Assembly (NCBI GenBank): GCA_019925795.1
Contig: CM034300.1
Location: forward strand, 69,667,021 to 69,731,020
Origin: Dendrobium chrysotoxum
Lineage: Eukaryota; Streptophyta; Magnoliopsida; Asparagales; Orchidaceae
Length of the DNA: 64,000 nucleotides
Reading direction: 5' to 3'
The position numbers and the translations under genes are program-made. Shown piece by piece: positions 12,101 to 26,000 of this stretch (position 1 is its first letter; each line of letters starts with the position of its first letter). Below the pieces are notes generated by a model. That model was given only the letters and a program-made list of their open reading frames with translations, had not been told where the DNA came from and did no database searches.

Positions 12101-15100
12101 TTGCATGTATAAGATGCTACTTCATATATATATATATATATATATAACCGTACCGGAGTACCAGGGGTGTACTGATCAGGTACACATCTTTTGGCAATTT
12201 ATTTCTTTTCCTCTTTTGCCCCAAAAGGGTCATATTGTTCCCGTATTTCTCATAAGAGCCATATTTGTAAAGAACCATATTCGTGCTTTCGCACCATATT
12301 GGGTACTCCGCTTTCAAATACACAATCAATTTCATTACTCTTTCTATATAAGCATATGCATACAACTCTTTCCATATAGGGGTATATATGAAATGTAAAT
12401 GTAGTCCCTTTTTGTATAACAACCATTCATCATGAACATGAAGTATGAAAGGAGATGCTTAGAATGTTCAATATAAACAAAAATATAAACAATGCATTTA
12501 GAAGGATTTCACTTGCCATGTATCAATTTAAGTAACAACACGAATGAACTTTCCATGAAGCAGTTAAGTAAAGATCTCAAACATAAGGGTATCATAAACA
12601 TAAAGGAATATGATCATGTAGGAAAAGAGATTCCTACCTCAATTAGTGCCTTTGCAAGCGTTTTATCTTCACCACCTTTTCCTTAATCCCTCCTTTCAAA
12701 TCCTAAAAAAATATTTACAACATAAGCCCTTTATGTAAAATTCCAAATTCCCTAATATCTCTCTCTTACTTCTAAAGGAATCTACTTATAACCTAATACA
12801 TAATATAACCTAATTATAGCATTTTTCCTTTAATTAGTATTTAAATTTTCGGATTAATATAAAAATCTAAAATTTTGGAGCCCAAAATATTCATATGTGC
12901 TTATCTTACAATTGGAATCACTTCCCCTAACACCTATCATACTAACCCTAATTATTTTTAGGATTAAAATAACGTAAAAAGTAGAAAAAATATTTTCTTT
13001 TTCCCATTCTCATTTTCTCATCATTAGAGACTTCCTAAGCCTCCTAGGAACAAGTTTAATGAACATGCAAGCTTAGAAATAAAAAATTTGGAAAAGCCCT
13101 AATTTACAACTCCAAAATTTCTTAAGAAAAAACTTTAAATTTCAAGGAAATTTTGTTTCTACAATCATCTTATCATCATTCTTAAACCAAATCTTATTTA
13201 AAACAAAAATCCTAATTTTGGAACCTAAGTTTTCCTTAGGTAAACTTCATGTTTATGACTTCAAATCATAGGTATAATCAAGCCTTAACATGTTTCTCAA
13301 GAAAAACTCAACGAAATGAAAACACTAAAATTTATCCAAGAAAAAATCTCAAGAAAGAGGGAAGTTTCTTGCATGAAAAACTTACCTCCCTTCTTCCCTA
13401 AGCCTTCCCTTTGCTTTTCTTCAAAAACCACGCTGGAAAATAGCCGCCGCCGCCGGATTCTGCGTGTCCCCCGACGGAATCCCCCTCTCTCCCGTCCGCT
13501 CCTCTCGTTCGGCCGAAGGAAAGAACAAGGGACCGAATGAATCGGTCCCTATGTGACATGAGGGAGTTAAGGGCAAATAAGGGAGCAATTACGCATGTAC
13601 CCCTCCATTCCTTTACTTATCTTTTTCTCATGAGGGGTAAAATTGGAAAACAAGTAAAGTTTACTTAAACAAACTTCTACGATTTTTAATTTCCAAATCA
13701 TACGAAATTTGGTATAAGTTCTTTATATCGTTTTGATCGACATTTCGCGTAGAATTTAATAAAATTTATTTCATCAAATTCTGACGACTTTGAAATTTCG
13801 CCTAGATTCGTTGCGGCACATTGAAATACGTGCGACACATCCGAATGATAGTTTTCAGGTTTTACAATTATAATATTCAAATTGTAGAGTGGTCAATCTT
13901 TTGAAATGGCTGGAAAATGTTATGGCATTCTCTCAAAAGATTTAGCACTTGCTATTTTGCTTCAAATGCATGGTATGGATTGCAACTTTCTATCTATCAA
14001 CAAACTTACTCGAGTCAGAAATTGATTTTTCATCCAATCCTGTTATTATCAAATTTTCAATATTTGAACTTGCGGAGGATAATTGATAGTGTAAAGATGT
14101 GTTTAGGACTCTATCTTCTAATTAATGAACTTTCAAATAAGGTACACGCTCAAATAATTGGTTGTGCATCCAGAAAAACTTCCACATAAAATTCCAATCA
14201 CACTTCAAATAATGATAGTGATGTCTAGCTTTAGCACCATCACTCAAAATACTTAGACTTTGAAAATTTATTCATTCTCTATTCAATAGCACAAATTCAA
14301 AGGACTTCCAATGTGAAATTTTCTATTTGGCTACAAGTTGAGATAATTTGATCAGGTAAAATCCACTAGATAACTAAGTTATGAAGTAATAATATAGAAA
14401 ATTTAGTGCCAATTCAAAAAGATTTGGGAAAATGCTCTTGGCTAATATGCAAGGTGTTGATATTCCATCATCCTTAAATGCATTTGAATGCATTTTAGTG
14501 AGGCACCTTACCTATAAGGTAAGGATACAACACTCGTTATTGGGCTTTCATTGTCCAAGAGGTTAGAAGTCTCACTTAGGGGCCTTCCAATTAAAGTAAG
14601 CTCCGACACAAATTAGGGTTGACATAAAATTAAGAAAAGCCCTCCCTCTCAATCCAATTTAATTGCCCTAGACATCTTACATATGAGGTAAGGCCCTAAG
14701 TCTCTGTGCTTGTCTTTCTTCATCATTAAGGTTGTAGGTTCCAAGTTTGAGTCTTTCTATAGATGTAATCTCCATCTCAATTAGCCTTGGCCTTATAATG
14801 GATATGTGCCCTCTCAATCCTATTAATTGCCCTAGACATCTTACCTATGAGGTTAAGACCATAAGTCTCAGTACTTCGCTTTTGCATCATCAAGGTTGTA
14901 GGTTTGATGCAATCAAGGATTTTCATTTTATATTTTATATTTTATTTATGTTCTGGATATTATGTAATTTTGGACTTTGTTTTTTTTTATGTGCCCTATG
15001 ATGGAAATCAACCCATGATCATGCTTGGGTTTGGTGCTCTTTGGTAATTTCTCTCATTTGGTTTTCCACTCATATTGAACTTGTTCTTTTGTTTCATTAT

Positions 15101-18100
15101 TGGCTTAGTGGGCATTTATTACAGGGCTAATATTTCCTAAATAGGCTTGGCCCATATCTTCCCATTCTTCTTGGCTATTTGGTGTCCTGTGCTTATTACG
15201 GTTTGCTTTTGCTGGTTGGAATTCCTGCTGGTCTTCCCCATGCAGTTGGCGGTTTCTTGGAAAATATGTTTTGCTTTTTTCTGGGCATTGGTTCCTGTAG
15301 CTGGCCGTTCCTCTCTAATTTTCAGATTTGCATGTGAGGTGACCTTTCTAGGTTTTTTTTAGGGTAGTTTAATTTATGTTTTTAGTTTGTTTCTTACATA
15401 GTTTCCTAATCGTTTCTTATATCTGTTTTCTATTAAGTTTCCTTCTGTTTATGTTGGTTTATGTTTTATTGAAGGAAGTGTCCTTTTGCAAATATAGTGT
15501 TCTCCTACTTGGTTATAAAATTTAGTATTACATCAAGGTTCCACATTTGTCTTTTTATGAATGTAATCCCCATCTCAATTAGCCTTGGCCTTACAATGGA
15601 TATGTGCCTCATGCTACTTAATTGAGCCAACAGAAAGTCATCAAGCCTTCCAAACTAAACATAAATCAATTAGGCCACCTTATGTATAGGTTCCACCTTC
15701 CGTATAGATTAATGTCACAAGGCCAATTATATGAATTTCCTCTTTTTTAAGGTTTTAAGTCCCACTTGCAAGCTTTCTAATGGATGTAAACTCCAAATAG
15801 ATTATTTCAGGCTTTCCAATTAACATAATCCCTAACCCCATTAATTTGGGCCTTCAAATGAATGTAAACCCTGACCCAAACTAAATTCAAGCTGACTCTC
15901 ATGCTAATAATCCTGCCAATCAAAATATATCAAATAAAATAACTTAAACAAAAAATCTCATGTGTCTTGGACATACCTTTTTGAATCAAACCGAAACTAA
16001 TGAATAACTTATCATCACGTGATGTTGTCGATCTCTTGTCGGCCATGTACGATACCTTTGAACCGCAATTGACCATGTATAATAAAGGTGATTACAAATT
16101 AGTATTATTCTTGAATTCTTTTCATGTAATGTATTAAAAAAATTCAGGCTCAAGCCTTTGGTATCTGGCCATGTAAAATAGTTAAAAAGCTTGGATCAAA
16201 TGTACATGCTATTTATTTCCTTGCTAACATGTATATTATTTTGACTTACACTTTTGATGACTTACTACCGCAAAGATTCGCTTTCGGAACTCCCTAATTT
16301 CTACAAGCTTCTCACCAAATTGTGTATTTGCATCCTTAATAGTGACGCTTGTTTCAAATCTTCCATTATCTCTAAATATATTAGATGTGTAGATTTTGCT
16401 TGACGAGGTTACATTAGAATACTTAGGAGTGCACCATTATTGATCACCATTATTTACTTAATTGGTGACATCGTCCACCATCAAATGATACAAGCATGCT
16501 ACAAGATGAGCTGTAACACCTTTATCCCAATATGCTTGATGAGTGCCTTGACGGAGGAGAGTTTCTTCATACATTTGGGGGACCCATGGGGACTTCACAT
16601 TGAGATAATTATGTGATGTCAATGACAGGATTGATTACTATTTTTTTAACTTTATTAATTGATGCATCTCAGAACATTTTAGTTGTTCTTTTTTAGTATA
16701 TTAAATTTATTTATTTAGTTTATTATGAGTTTATCTATGTAAAGTCATTTATGGGTCTTTAAATTTATTTATTTATTTTCTACAAGAAGTACCTATGATT
16801 TAATGAAAATTTATTGAGTTATTTTTCTCAAGAAGCATCGCTTAGCATTCCCTTTATATGTTTTCCCTTCTCTTCTTCCACAGGTTCTCTCTGATCGTGC
16901 TTCGCTCTCCTATGTATATCCTATCTCTTCTATTTCTCACCTTTCATATGTAGATCTTATCTTTTGTGCTTCATACCTGAAGTCTCTCCTGACACGTCTA
17001 CCCTCCATTGTGACTTTTTTCTTCCCTAAAATCATCCCCTCAATCCTGCAAATTTTGCCTCTCATCTCTTGTCCTCTCCCGTCCTTTTCTTCTCTCCCTC
17101 TTCTTCTTCTTCTATTGATTTTTCTTCTTTCCCATGTTATCCATCTTCCACTTCTCGTTTTCTTCTATAATCAATTGCAAACCTTCTGTATTTTTTTTTC
17201 TAATTTTTCGAACCTCCATAATGCTGTGCTCTGCACTTAATGGGCGAAAAATGCGAACTCAGTGACCTCCAACTGCTCAAAAGTGCATGAAAATCAGGAA
17301 TATTTCTCTGAATTATTGTGGGCATTGCACTTGACAGTGGTCACTGCAGTCCACTTCGTCGCTCATTGTTTTTTTTTTAAATTATCCTTTCAGAAAAGGA
17401 AGATGACATTGGTTTTTGCCTAATCTTCAAGGTTTTATCAGTTCTATATGTAGAATCTTTGGTCTGTTTCAGAGGTTCTTTGTGAAAATCAAATGCATGA
17501 AACTCGAGAAGGTTGCCAACGTGAGGATCTTGACGTCACCCAAAAATTTTTGCTATTTGTCATCTTTTTTTGAGTTATCCATGGCATTGTAAAAGAGGCA
17601 AAAATCACTTAAGCGTGCAAATCCAGGCTTAAAATTTTTTATTTGTGGAGGCTAAAAAAATTATTTGTCCAGCTTAAGATGTGCCCTTAGGGCTGAAAAA
17701 TTGATGTTATTGGGTATTTATTTCTATCTTGTTTGTGTAAATTATGCTTTTTATCCATAGGCATACTCAAAGAAAATAATACTTGTCGTTTGTTAAACTG
17801 CATCACTATATATTTTGTTGGGTAGTGATTGATGATAATTTTTATTTAAATGGAAACATTTGATTAAATTATGATAGAATCTGATTATATGTAAAATTTT
17901 TTAACATTTCATCATGTCATTGAAATTATTTATTGTACTGCACCTACTAGTATCTCCTTAGGCTAGTGATTGACCTCTTCCCAAATCAAGTAGAATTCTT
18001 AGTTATATATCATGTGCCTTCTTTTATTAAGCTAAAAACTAAGGCTTTTTGAGATGTACTGTTCCATAATTATTTTTCCTCTATACTAATTTTAAAATAA

Positions 18101-20032
18101 TGGCCACTTGGATTGTTTTTCTTTTCTGAACAAGTATGGACATACTAAGTTATTCGTAAACTAATAGTCTCCTACCCTCTTTATGTTAGTGACTTAAATG
18201 GATAGAAGTTAACCAGTATTTAATGTTAAAGTAATACTTTCTCATGAAATAATTAGTGTATACTGCTAAAGTATTACTTTATCTTGTCATAAATTTCAGT
18301 ATGTCCCCGTAATGGCTCTATCAGCTGACTTATTAGGGCTTGCATTTATAAGATTAGCTAAAAAATCAGGATGTCACTCAATTAGTTAAATATGATTTTA
18401 AGGTGCCTTTATTATGTTTATGAAGTCCATCACTGAGGAGAATTTAATTTAAACTCATCTGTATTAAATTATCTTAGTTAGCACAAGCCACAGTGATTTT
18501 AAAGTACCTTTATTATAATAATTAAGATTATGATTAATGAAAACTCAAATAGGTGTCATTGCATTAAATTTTCTATGTTACCACATTGCAAAAATCTTGT
18601 CATGTGTCATATTTAAGGTTCATGCAAACAACTCCAGTTTAAATAGAATGGATGTAAAAAGGGTATGGTTCTTTCAGGAGTATTTTAGCTTTGAGTCTAC
18701 AATTTTGGCGGCGGGCCTAAACAAAAATAAAACATGATAAATCTCAATCAGTTGAGATGCTTTAGCCCAATACCACAATTGGGACTAGGATGATGGGTTC
18801 AGACTAAATTTTTATGGCATTTTGAGATTTCTTTTAAAAAACTATCTCCATAACTTATTTCATTTACTATGATAATCAACATAGACATCATTTTAAACTG
18901 TCTTGTTTAATTTTTTTTCTCTTACAACCTTGTTTTTTGCTGGGCACACTTTAGTTAGACTCTCTATTTATTTTGTATGTAGATTTCATTCAGGAGGGAA
19001 CGAATTCTGAGAGAGCTGCCAGAAATTTCAAAAAGAATAAGTCTATTAGAATCCCACGTGTCTATTGGGTATGGAGACTACAGGGGATATAATGTTAATA
19101 TTTGATCCTTTTTTGAGTCTACTAGGAGATGTTGGACAGCATCAGCTTACGGTTGGTTATAGATTGCATTTATAAAGGCTAATAAGATTCCTTCCAGGAT
19201 CTAACTACAAGTCAGGTTTTGACGATGGAATTTTGCAGAGGTTCCAAGGTAATGCTATTTTCACATGGCTAGTGTCGTACTGTCGTGCTCACATTCCTTT
19301 CCCTTCTGCAATTTTCATAAAATGTCCTGTTATCTTTTCCCGTTCATTTTGTCTCGTATTGACTTGGTCGTTGCAATTGATTGGTTTTTAGGTCGCTATT
19401 AACACAAGGTTATGTTAGTTTATTCTACTTGGGTTTTGAAGGGAACCTTCATCTGAAGTGATGTGGTGAATATTTTGTTGCAGAAAACTAAAATGGTTGA
19501 CAGGAATATTTAGATAATGTTATATAATATAAATAGTTGACAAGTATTCATAGTCTAATTGAGAATCTACTAGAGCTTTTTTTTAAGTCCATGATAATGA
19601 TCTCATGGTTTCAAATTGTGGTATTCAACTTCTACATACATCATCATCATCTTCATCTACATTAGCTTTATCCTAACTATTTGGGGCTAGGTTTATGACA
19701 TTATCCTTATACTTTAATTTTGTTCTTTCTTGTTGACCTCAAGAACTAATCTGGATTCAACCCAAGCGAATAAGGTGAAATTGACGAGCGATGAACGCAA
19801 CGTCATGCGAACACTATTTGAAACGCATCAACCAAAAATTGAAGTCATCCAAACTGCGCCTGTTCGTGAATATCATTACGCCGGTGTGTTTGGGACATCA
19901 GAAACAACTAAGAGAAACATCCACATTGCTTGGCTTGTTACACAAAAAAAAAAGTGCCTACATGCGAGGTGATAACATAATGTTGATGTATGCGAACAAT
20001 GAGGAATTGCATGAGGAGTTGATACATATTAA

Positions 20033-20073
<41 letters not shown>

Positions 20074-23000
20074 GTGTTATTAATCTTAAAAAAAATCTCC
20101 TCTACCCTCTCCCATACCAACAGCTATGTCTCGACAACTCTCCAATTCTTGGCACATCGCCTGTACCCATGCCTCATCTCTCAAATTCTTGCATGATCCC
20201 ACTATCTCCCTTATTTTCTCTATCCATGCCTCGTCTCCTCTCAAATTCTTACATGATCCCGCTATCTCCCTCGTTCGTTCTCTCCGCATTCTATTGCACG
20301 GCCTCCTTCTCATTCTCTCACTCCCATCGCTCTCCCTCGTTAATGCCGACCCAAATTCCCAAAACCCCCAGTGTCAAAGAAGCAAGGAAGTCGGGTGGGA
20401 GAAAATGAGCTTTCAGTAGAGGCATTGACGAGACCAATATCACAGTGAGGAGAAAAGGAGCTTGTGAAACGAGTGGATTTAGCCCTCTCGACCTCGTCAC
20501 CAGCCATCTTTGCTGACTTCATTAGAGCTCATCTTCACTCCCTCTGTCCTTTCTCTCTATTTCTCTTTGTCCTTCTCTCTCTCTCTCTTCTCTCTCCCCT
20601 CTCTCTTTCTCTCTCCTCGATCACTTACTCTCCCTATCTTTGCCACCTTTCTTTCTCCAAAAAGAGAAAAAAAGAGAGGAAAAGTGCAACAGGAAGAAAT
20701 ATGAGAAAAAATTGTTTATTTGCCTCTTCATTTCATCTTGGACTCGCTATTATCACCTCGACATCATTTCGCACAGTGTATAATGCAAAGCAACCTTACA
20801 CCTATATATAAGTACTCATATACATCTTTTTTGACACAGCGGGAAGATCATGTACTTCTTGGGTACTTCCCATGTTGATGGCCCATATGAAGGTGAATGA
20901 TATATCCAAGAGGGGGGGGGGGGGTCACTTTTAAAGAAAAACATCAGTTTATGCTTTTATGCAAAATATTGAAAATAAGATTATTTTTCTTAGGAATAAT
21001 TATATATAAAAATAATCTTTTAGGAAGAAGCACCAAAATGATAGAGCAAAGATAATAATAATAATTTTTTAAGAAAATGAAATGAAAACAAACTATCACA
21101 AGTTAGTTTTTTTTTTTAATATGGATTCTAACAATGATATCACTTCTTAGCCTAGAATAATAAAATCCAAGAAACAAAAATAAAAGTAAGAACATGCAAA
21201 TCAATTTATAATGGTTTGACCAATTTGGCTTACATCCACTCCCCAAGTTGATGTAGGCAGAAGAGGGGGGGGGGGGGGTGGGCTTCAGTTTTTCCTCCTG
21301 GTTCTGCTTCCCGTGGCTGGTTCCTACCCCCTTGTGGCTGCCTATTCCGGTTCCCTTGGCTGCTGGTTCTGATTCCCATGTGGCCCTTCGATTTTGTGTG
21401 CTGTCCAGCAGTGGCTTTTGGCCTTCTGTCTCCTGTTTTGTGGTTGGTTCGGTTGTAGGTTTAGGGGCTGTTTGGCTTCCTCTTTTCAACTATTTATAGG
21501 ACTATTTTAGAGAGTTTAAGAGAGCAGATTTTGGTACGAAAATTATTTGAAATAAACCTGCTGGTTTCAGGATTGCTTGCGAGCAATGCCTCTTCGTCTT
21601 CTCCTTCTTCTAGGATACCTTGCGAGCTATGCCTCCTCCTCGTCTCGGACTTCTAACCTCTTTCTGCTCTCCACAAGTTCGATGCCACTTGTATCTTTCT
21701 TCTCAACCAAAGAAAAGCTGTTTTAGGATTGATGTTGTTTGATGTTTGAATCTATATGAAAGTTGTATCGTCGTTGTATCGTCCTTCATTTAAGTTTAAG
21801 TATTGTATGTTCTTATTATAAAGGAAGTTTTTTTATGTGGTCGTAGTGTCCTTTTTTTAGGTCTCCAAAGTGTTGTGGAGACCTAATTTTTTTTTTTTTT
21901 TTAGTATGCTTGCAAAAATTAGGGTCTTCCTAATTTCTTGCCTGCATCACAAGTTCTCTCCTTGGGATTTCCACAAGTGCTCTCTCCTCCTCCCATCAAG
22001 GTAGAGAAGTCACTCTTCTTCATGGGATAATGGAAAAAGCCTTACATCGCTCTTCCCCTCAAAAAGCATTCAAACCATAGTCTCCTCGGCTAGATCCATG
22101 AGGTACATAAGACCTCCTTGAGATCTTCATAGCCTTTACAATAAGACCTTTTAAGGCTCTCCACCAAGAGCGTTGGCTATAATCCAAAGTAATAGATCCT
22201 AAGAAGGCTGATTATTAGATATGTTGGTCTGATCGTACAGTTCGATAAGGGGATCATATTGTCCGATTAGTTAAACCAGCCTGAAACCCTAAAAATCATT
22301 CTTTATTTCATTGGACGGTATGATATATATATATACAACACGATTAGTTCATTTTCTATTGAATTAGTCTGTGCGATTAAAGATCGAACCAACATGCTCT
22401 CTGTTATTCGGCCTATGCGATCTAGATCATATAATACAAAATTTTGTTGACCTAATTTTTAATTACTATCCGGGATTCTTGGGTATTGAATAAGTAAATA
22501 TCATTGATAATCATACAGTACAGTTTAAAATATACAATACAAAATTTTCTTATTTTTTAACCTATTTTACTCTCGTGCGTGCGCTTTGTTTTTTAGCAAA
22601 TCATACACCTGATAAAATTATAAGAAGACTCAAAAATGAAAAATAAAATTATAATTTATATTCCTACGACCAACTTCTTTGATAACACCATTTCTTAGTT
22701 GTGATTGATTGGGCTATTATGATTGTCATCCAGTGTGTGTCCAATATTATTAGATCTTTATTTTCTGATTTATCTGAAATATTAGTTTAAATTTAAATAG
22801 ACCTAAACACAAATTTATTAGCTTAATTATCACAACCAATAATATTTGTGAATGTTAAAACCCTAATTATCTTACCCTGTTCATGGGTTTTAGCATACTG
22901 CATACACATTTTTCTTATGTGATGTGGAAAGATCATGTTGCTGGTAAGAATTAGTACTCATGCATGTCTTTATTGATGTGGAGGGGAAATCTTATTTATA

Positions 23001-26000
23001 AATTTTCGGATAGGTGCGAAGACCTATACATGACTTTTTTTGGCACAGTGGGAGTAGAAGATACGATCTTGGTATTTACAAAACACATTTCTTTCTTTGC
23101 GTGCTTGGTAGACTCAGAATACCTCCATATGCGGGGTAGATCGTGGGAGGCTGCCTAATTTACAATAAATCATGCTTGCAAAGAAACTCAAACAGAACAA
23201 TCAAAATGATTTTCTAGAATATGAATGCGACATAAATGATAAAATGGACAATTGCAAATTGCAAAATAAGAATAAAATGAAAATAATAAAAATGAAGTGA
23301 GAAATAGGTGATAATAATTGAACATGAATATTGACAAACTTGAAAGCTTGCTTGTGAGCATAGAATTTCTTGACTACACAATAAAGAATGCTTTGACAAA
23401 CTTCTTGATTGTACTATAAAGCATTGTAATCATTTCAAATTCACTAATACTTTTTTAAATCAAACTTGTCCTCATGTGCTCCAACGAACATGCTTAATGC
23501 TTGGATTTAATATTTGAGAATATTGCGCAAATTAAAAATAATATGAATATGAAATTTGTTGCCTTAGAAGTGTGCAATCTTCTTGAAAAGCATTCAATAA
23601 TTTCTTAAACTCGCCAACGCTTTCTTTCAAAGTGAAGTTCATCAATAGCATGCTCTCAAATGGGCCACACTCTTTATAGGGTAGGGTCATAAGGCCCACA
23701 TTTCAAGTTTGATCCTCCTCTTTGTACGGACAAGAGTCGATAAGATTTGAACCTCGTGACAGATGTTTATAGATCAAATCTAAAATCTATGAAGATATTT
23801 ATTTTATGTTCATATTAGGCCTTCAATGTTTTTACGAAGAGAATTCATTACAAAATGCAAACTCTCTGGATCTTTACTTATATGGTACCTCGTGAAGTTA
23901 ATCCTTGAACATGATCATCTATGAGCAAGAATGTAGAGTTGGCAAGATTCAAGTAACAAAATAAAATCATTCAAATGCTCTGATGATGGCCATATTGAAA
24001 ACAAATACAATCAGATTAAAATGCCTCTAAATTTCAAAGTTAATCATTTGGGTATTAAATTATGATAAAATTTTTAAAACATATGATATTTACAAAATCC
24101 AAAATATTTGTAATGAAATTTACCGCATAGAACTTAAAGTAAAATCTATCCACTATCCATAATAATTTGACAAGGGTGTTAAATTTAAGGTTAATTCTTA
24201 CAAAGTGTTAATGTCATTGTGAAGTGTATCATTATGATCACTCTCAAAAGATCTCACAATAGTAAAGACGTGGCATGTGTATTCTAACTAGGTGATTTTG
24301 CTATTAAATGACACCACTAAATATTGGTTAAGATTTTGACTCTCGATTTTGCCGTAAAATGGCATCATTAAATTATGGTCAGGGTTAAAACTAGAATGTT
24401 CTACAATGACTCCAAGTCCACTAAGTGATGAATCATGGCATACACTTGATAGGGTATAGGGCTCTCTATCAGCTCAATTCAACTTAATGTTGTTACCTTA
24501 AATAAAAATCTAACCAATTCTACTAGATCCCCTTCGACAACACAACCCCTAGCTGCTAGCATGGATCTTTTAATGAAGTTGGGTTTAATACCTCTGCAGC
24601 TCTGCTCACTAATTAAACCACGGATAATGATAACCTAGGAAGATGGATCCTTAGGATCTTGATAAGGTTTGCAATCATTTTTCCATCATCTGTTTTAAGC
24701 TGGCGATGATAAATTTCCTTCAACCTTAAGACCAATCTGCAGTTACTATACACTAAGTGTTTATCGTTTATCTAACAAATGGTCTTAATCAAAAGTTCTC
24801 TCTTCATTTGGAATGATAATTAACTATAGGGGCTTGTGCCTACATGAAACCTGGAAGTGGGTTTTAAGGTTCTCCAAAATGAGAGTTAAATCTGTTGACT
24901 GGAAAAAAGGGAGAGAGGAAAGAAATAATCGAACAGATGCATCTCTTACGATGCCTCTTTCAGTCCAGTCCCACACGCACGGTTATGCTCAAACAACGCA
25001 TCGCTTTGCATGGTAACTCCTATTTCACAATAAAAGGAAGAAAAATGGAACAAAAAACAAAACTTACGCTCTTTCGACTCCTACGTTGTTGTTCGGTTTT
25101 CGTTGCTTCGCAGAAGTGCAGAGATTGCACCAGCCGCTTCTTCCGATCCTTCATTGTTGTTCGGCTTCGGTTCGCAAGAGGCGCAGAGATTGCACCTGCC
25201 TCTTCCTCTGATCCTTTGTTGTTGTTCGGCTTCGGTTCGCAGGAGGCGCAGAGACTGCATCGTCGCTTCTTCGGTTCCTTCATTGATGTCTGGTGCTTTG
25301 CAGGAGGGGAGAGATCACACGAGTCTCTTCTTCGGCTCCTTCCTTACTGTCCGACTTCCTTGAGTGAGAGATTGCATGGGTCGCCTCTTCGGCCCCTTTA
25401 TTATTGTTCAGCTTCGTTGCTTTGCAGGAGGTATAGAGATTACACGAGTCGTTTCTTTGGCTCCTTTGTTACTGTTCGACTATGCTCCTTTAATGACTAC
25501 TCTAGCCGAACCCAACCATCCTCTAGCCGACCCGATCGGGCTCCTCTCATCCTCTCTTTTTTATGATATAATATATATTATGTATATTATATTATATATA
25601 ATTATATACTTATATAATAAAAATGAAATAAAATGAATAAAATAGAAAGAAAAGAGTGACTTTCAAGCAGGTGTTGAAGACCCGCACAATCGATCTTAGA
25701 TATGGGTGGATGGTTTTAAAATTTGAAGACCCACCCCATCGATCTTAGATCTAGGCGGATGGTTTTAAATTTAAAGACCCCGGGCCATTATATCTTAGAT
25801 CCGGCCGGGATGGTTTTAATTCGAAGACCCTACGCCGTCGACCTTAGGTCCGGGTAGGAAGAAATTACGGCAAATGCCATCCTGATTTCTCCCTCGGTGG
25901 GGAGGGGACGTCAGGAGGTTGCAAAAATTTCTCGGAAATTACATAACGTTTTGGAGCAGTTAGAAAGCAAATCAATTTCATTTAATTAATCGATTAATTA

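Noticed and set aside
19791..20408. 205-codon open frame
   Set aside because: Half of it is an (ATT)n microsatellite read as poly-Ile and a pyrimidine-rich tract read as Ser/Pro/Leu.
24895..25566. 223-codon open frame
   Set aside because: It is a translation of a tandem DNA repeat; no domain is visible and the unit length is not a multiple of three throughout.
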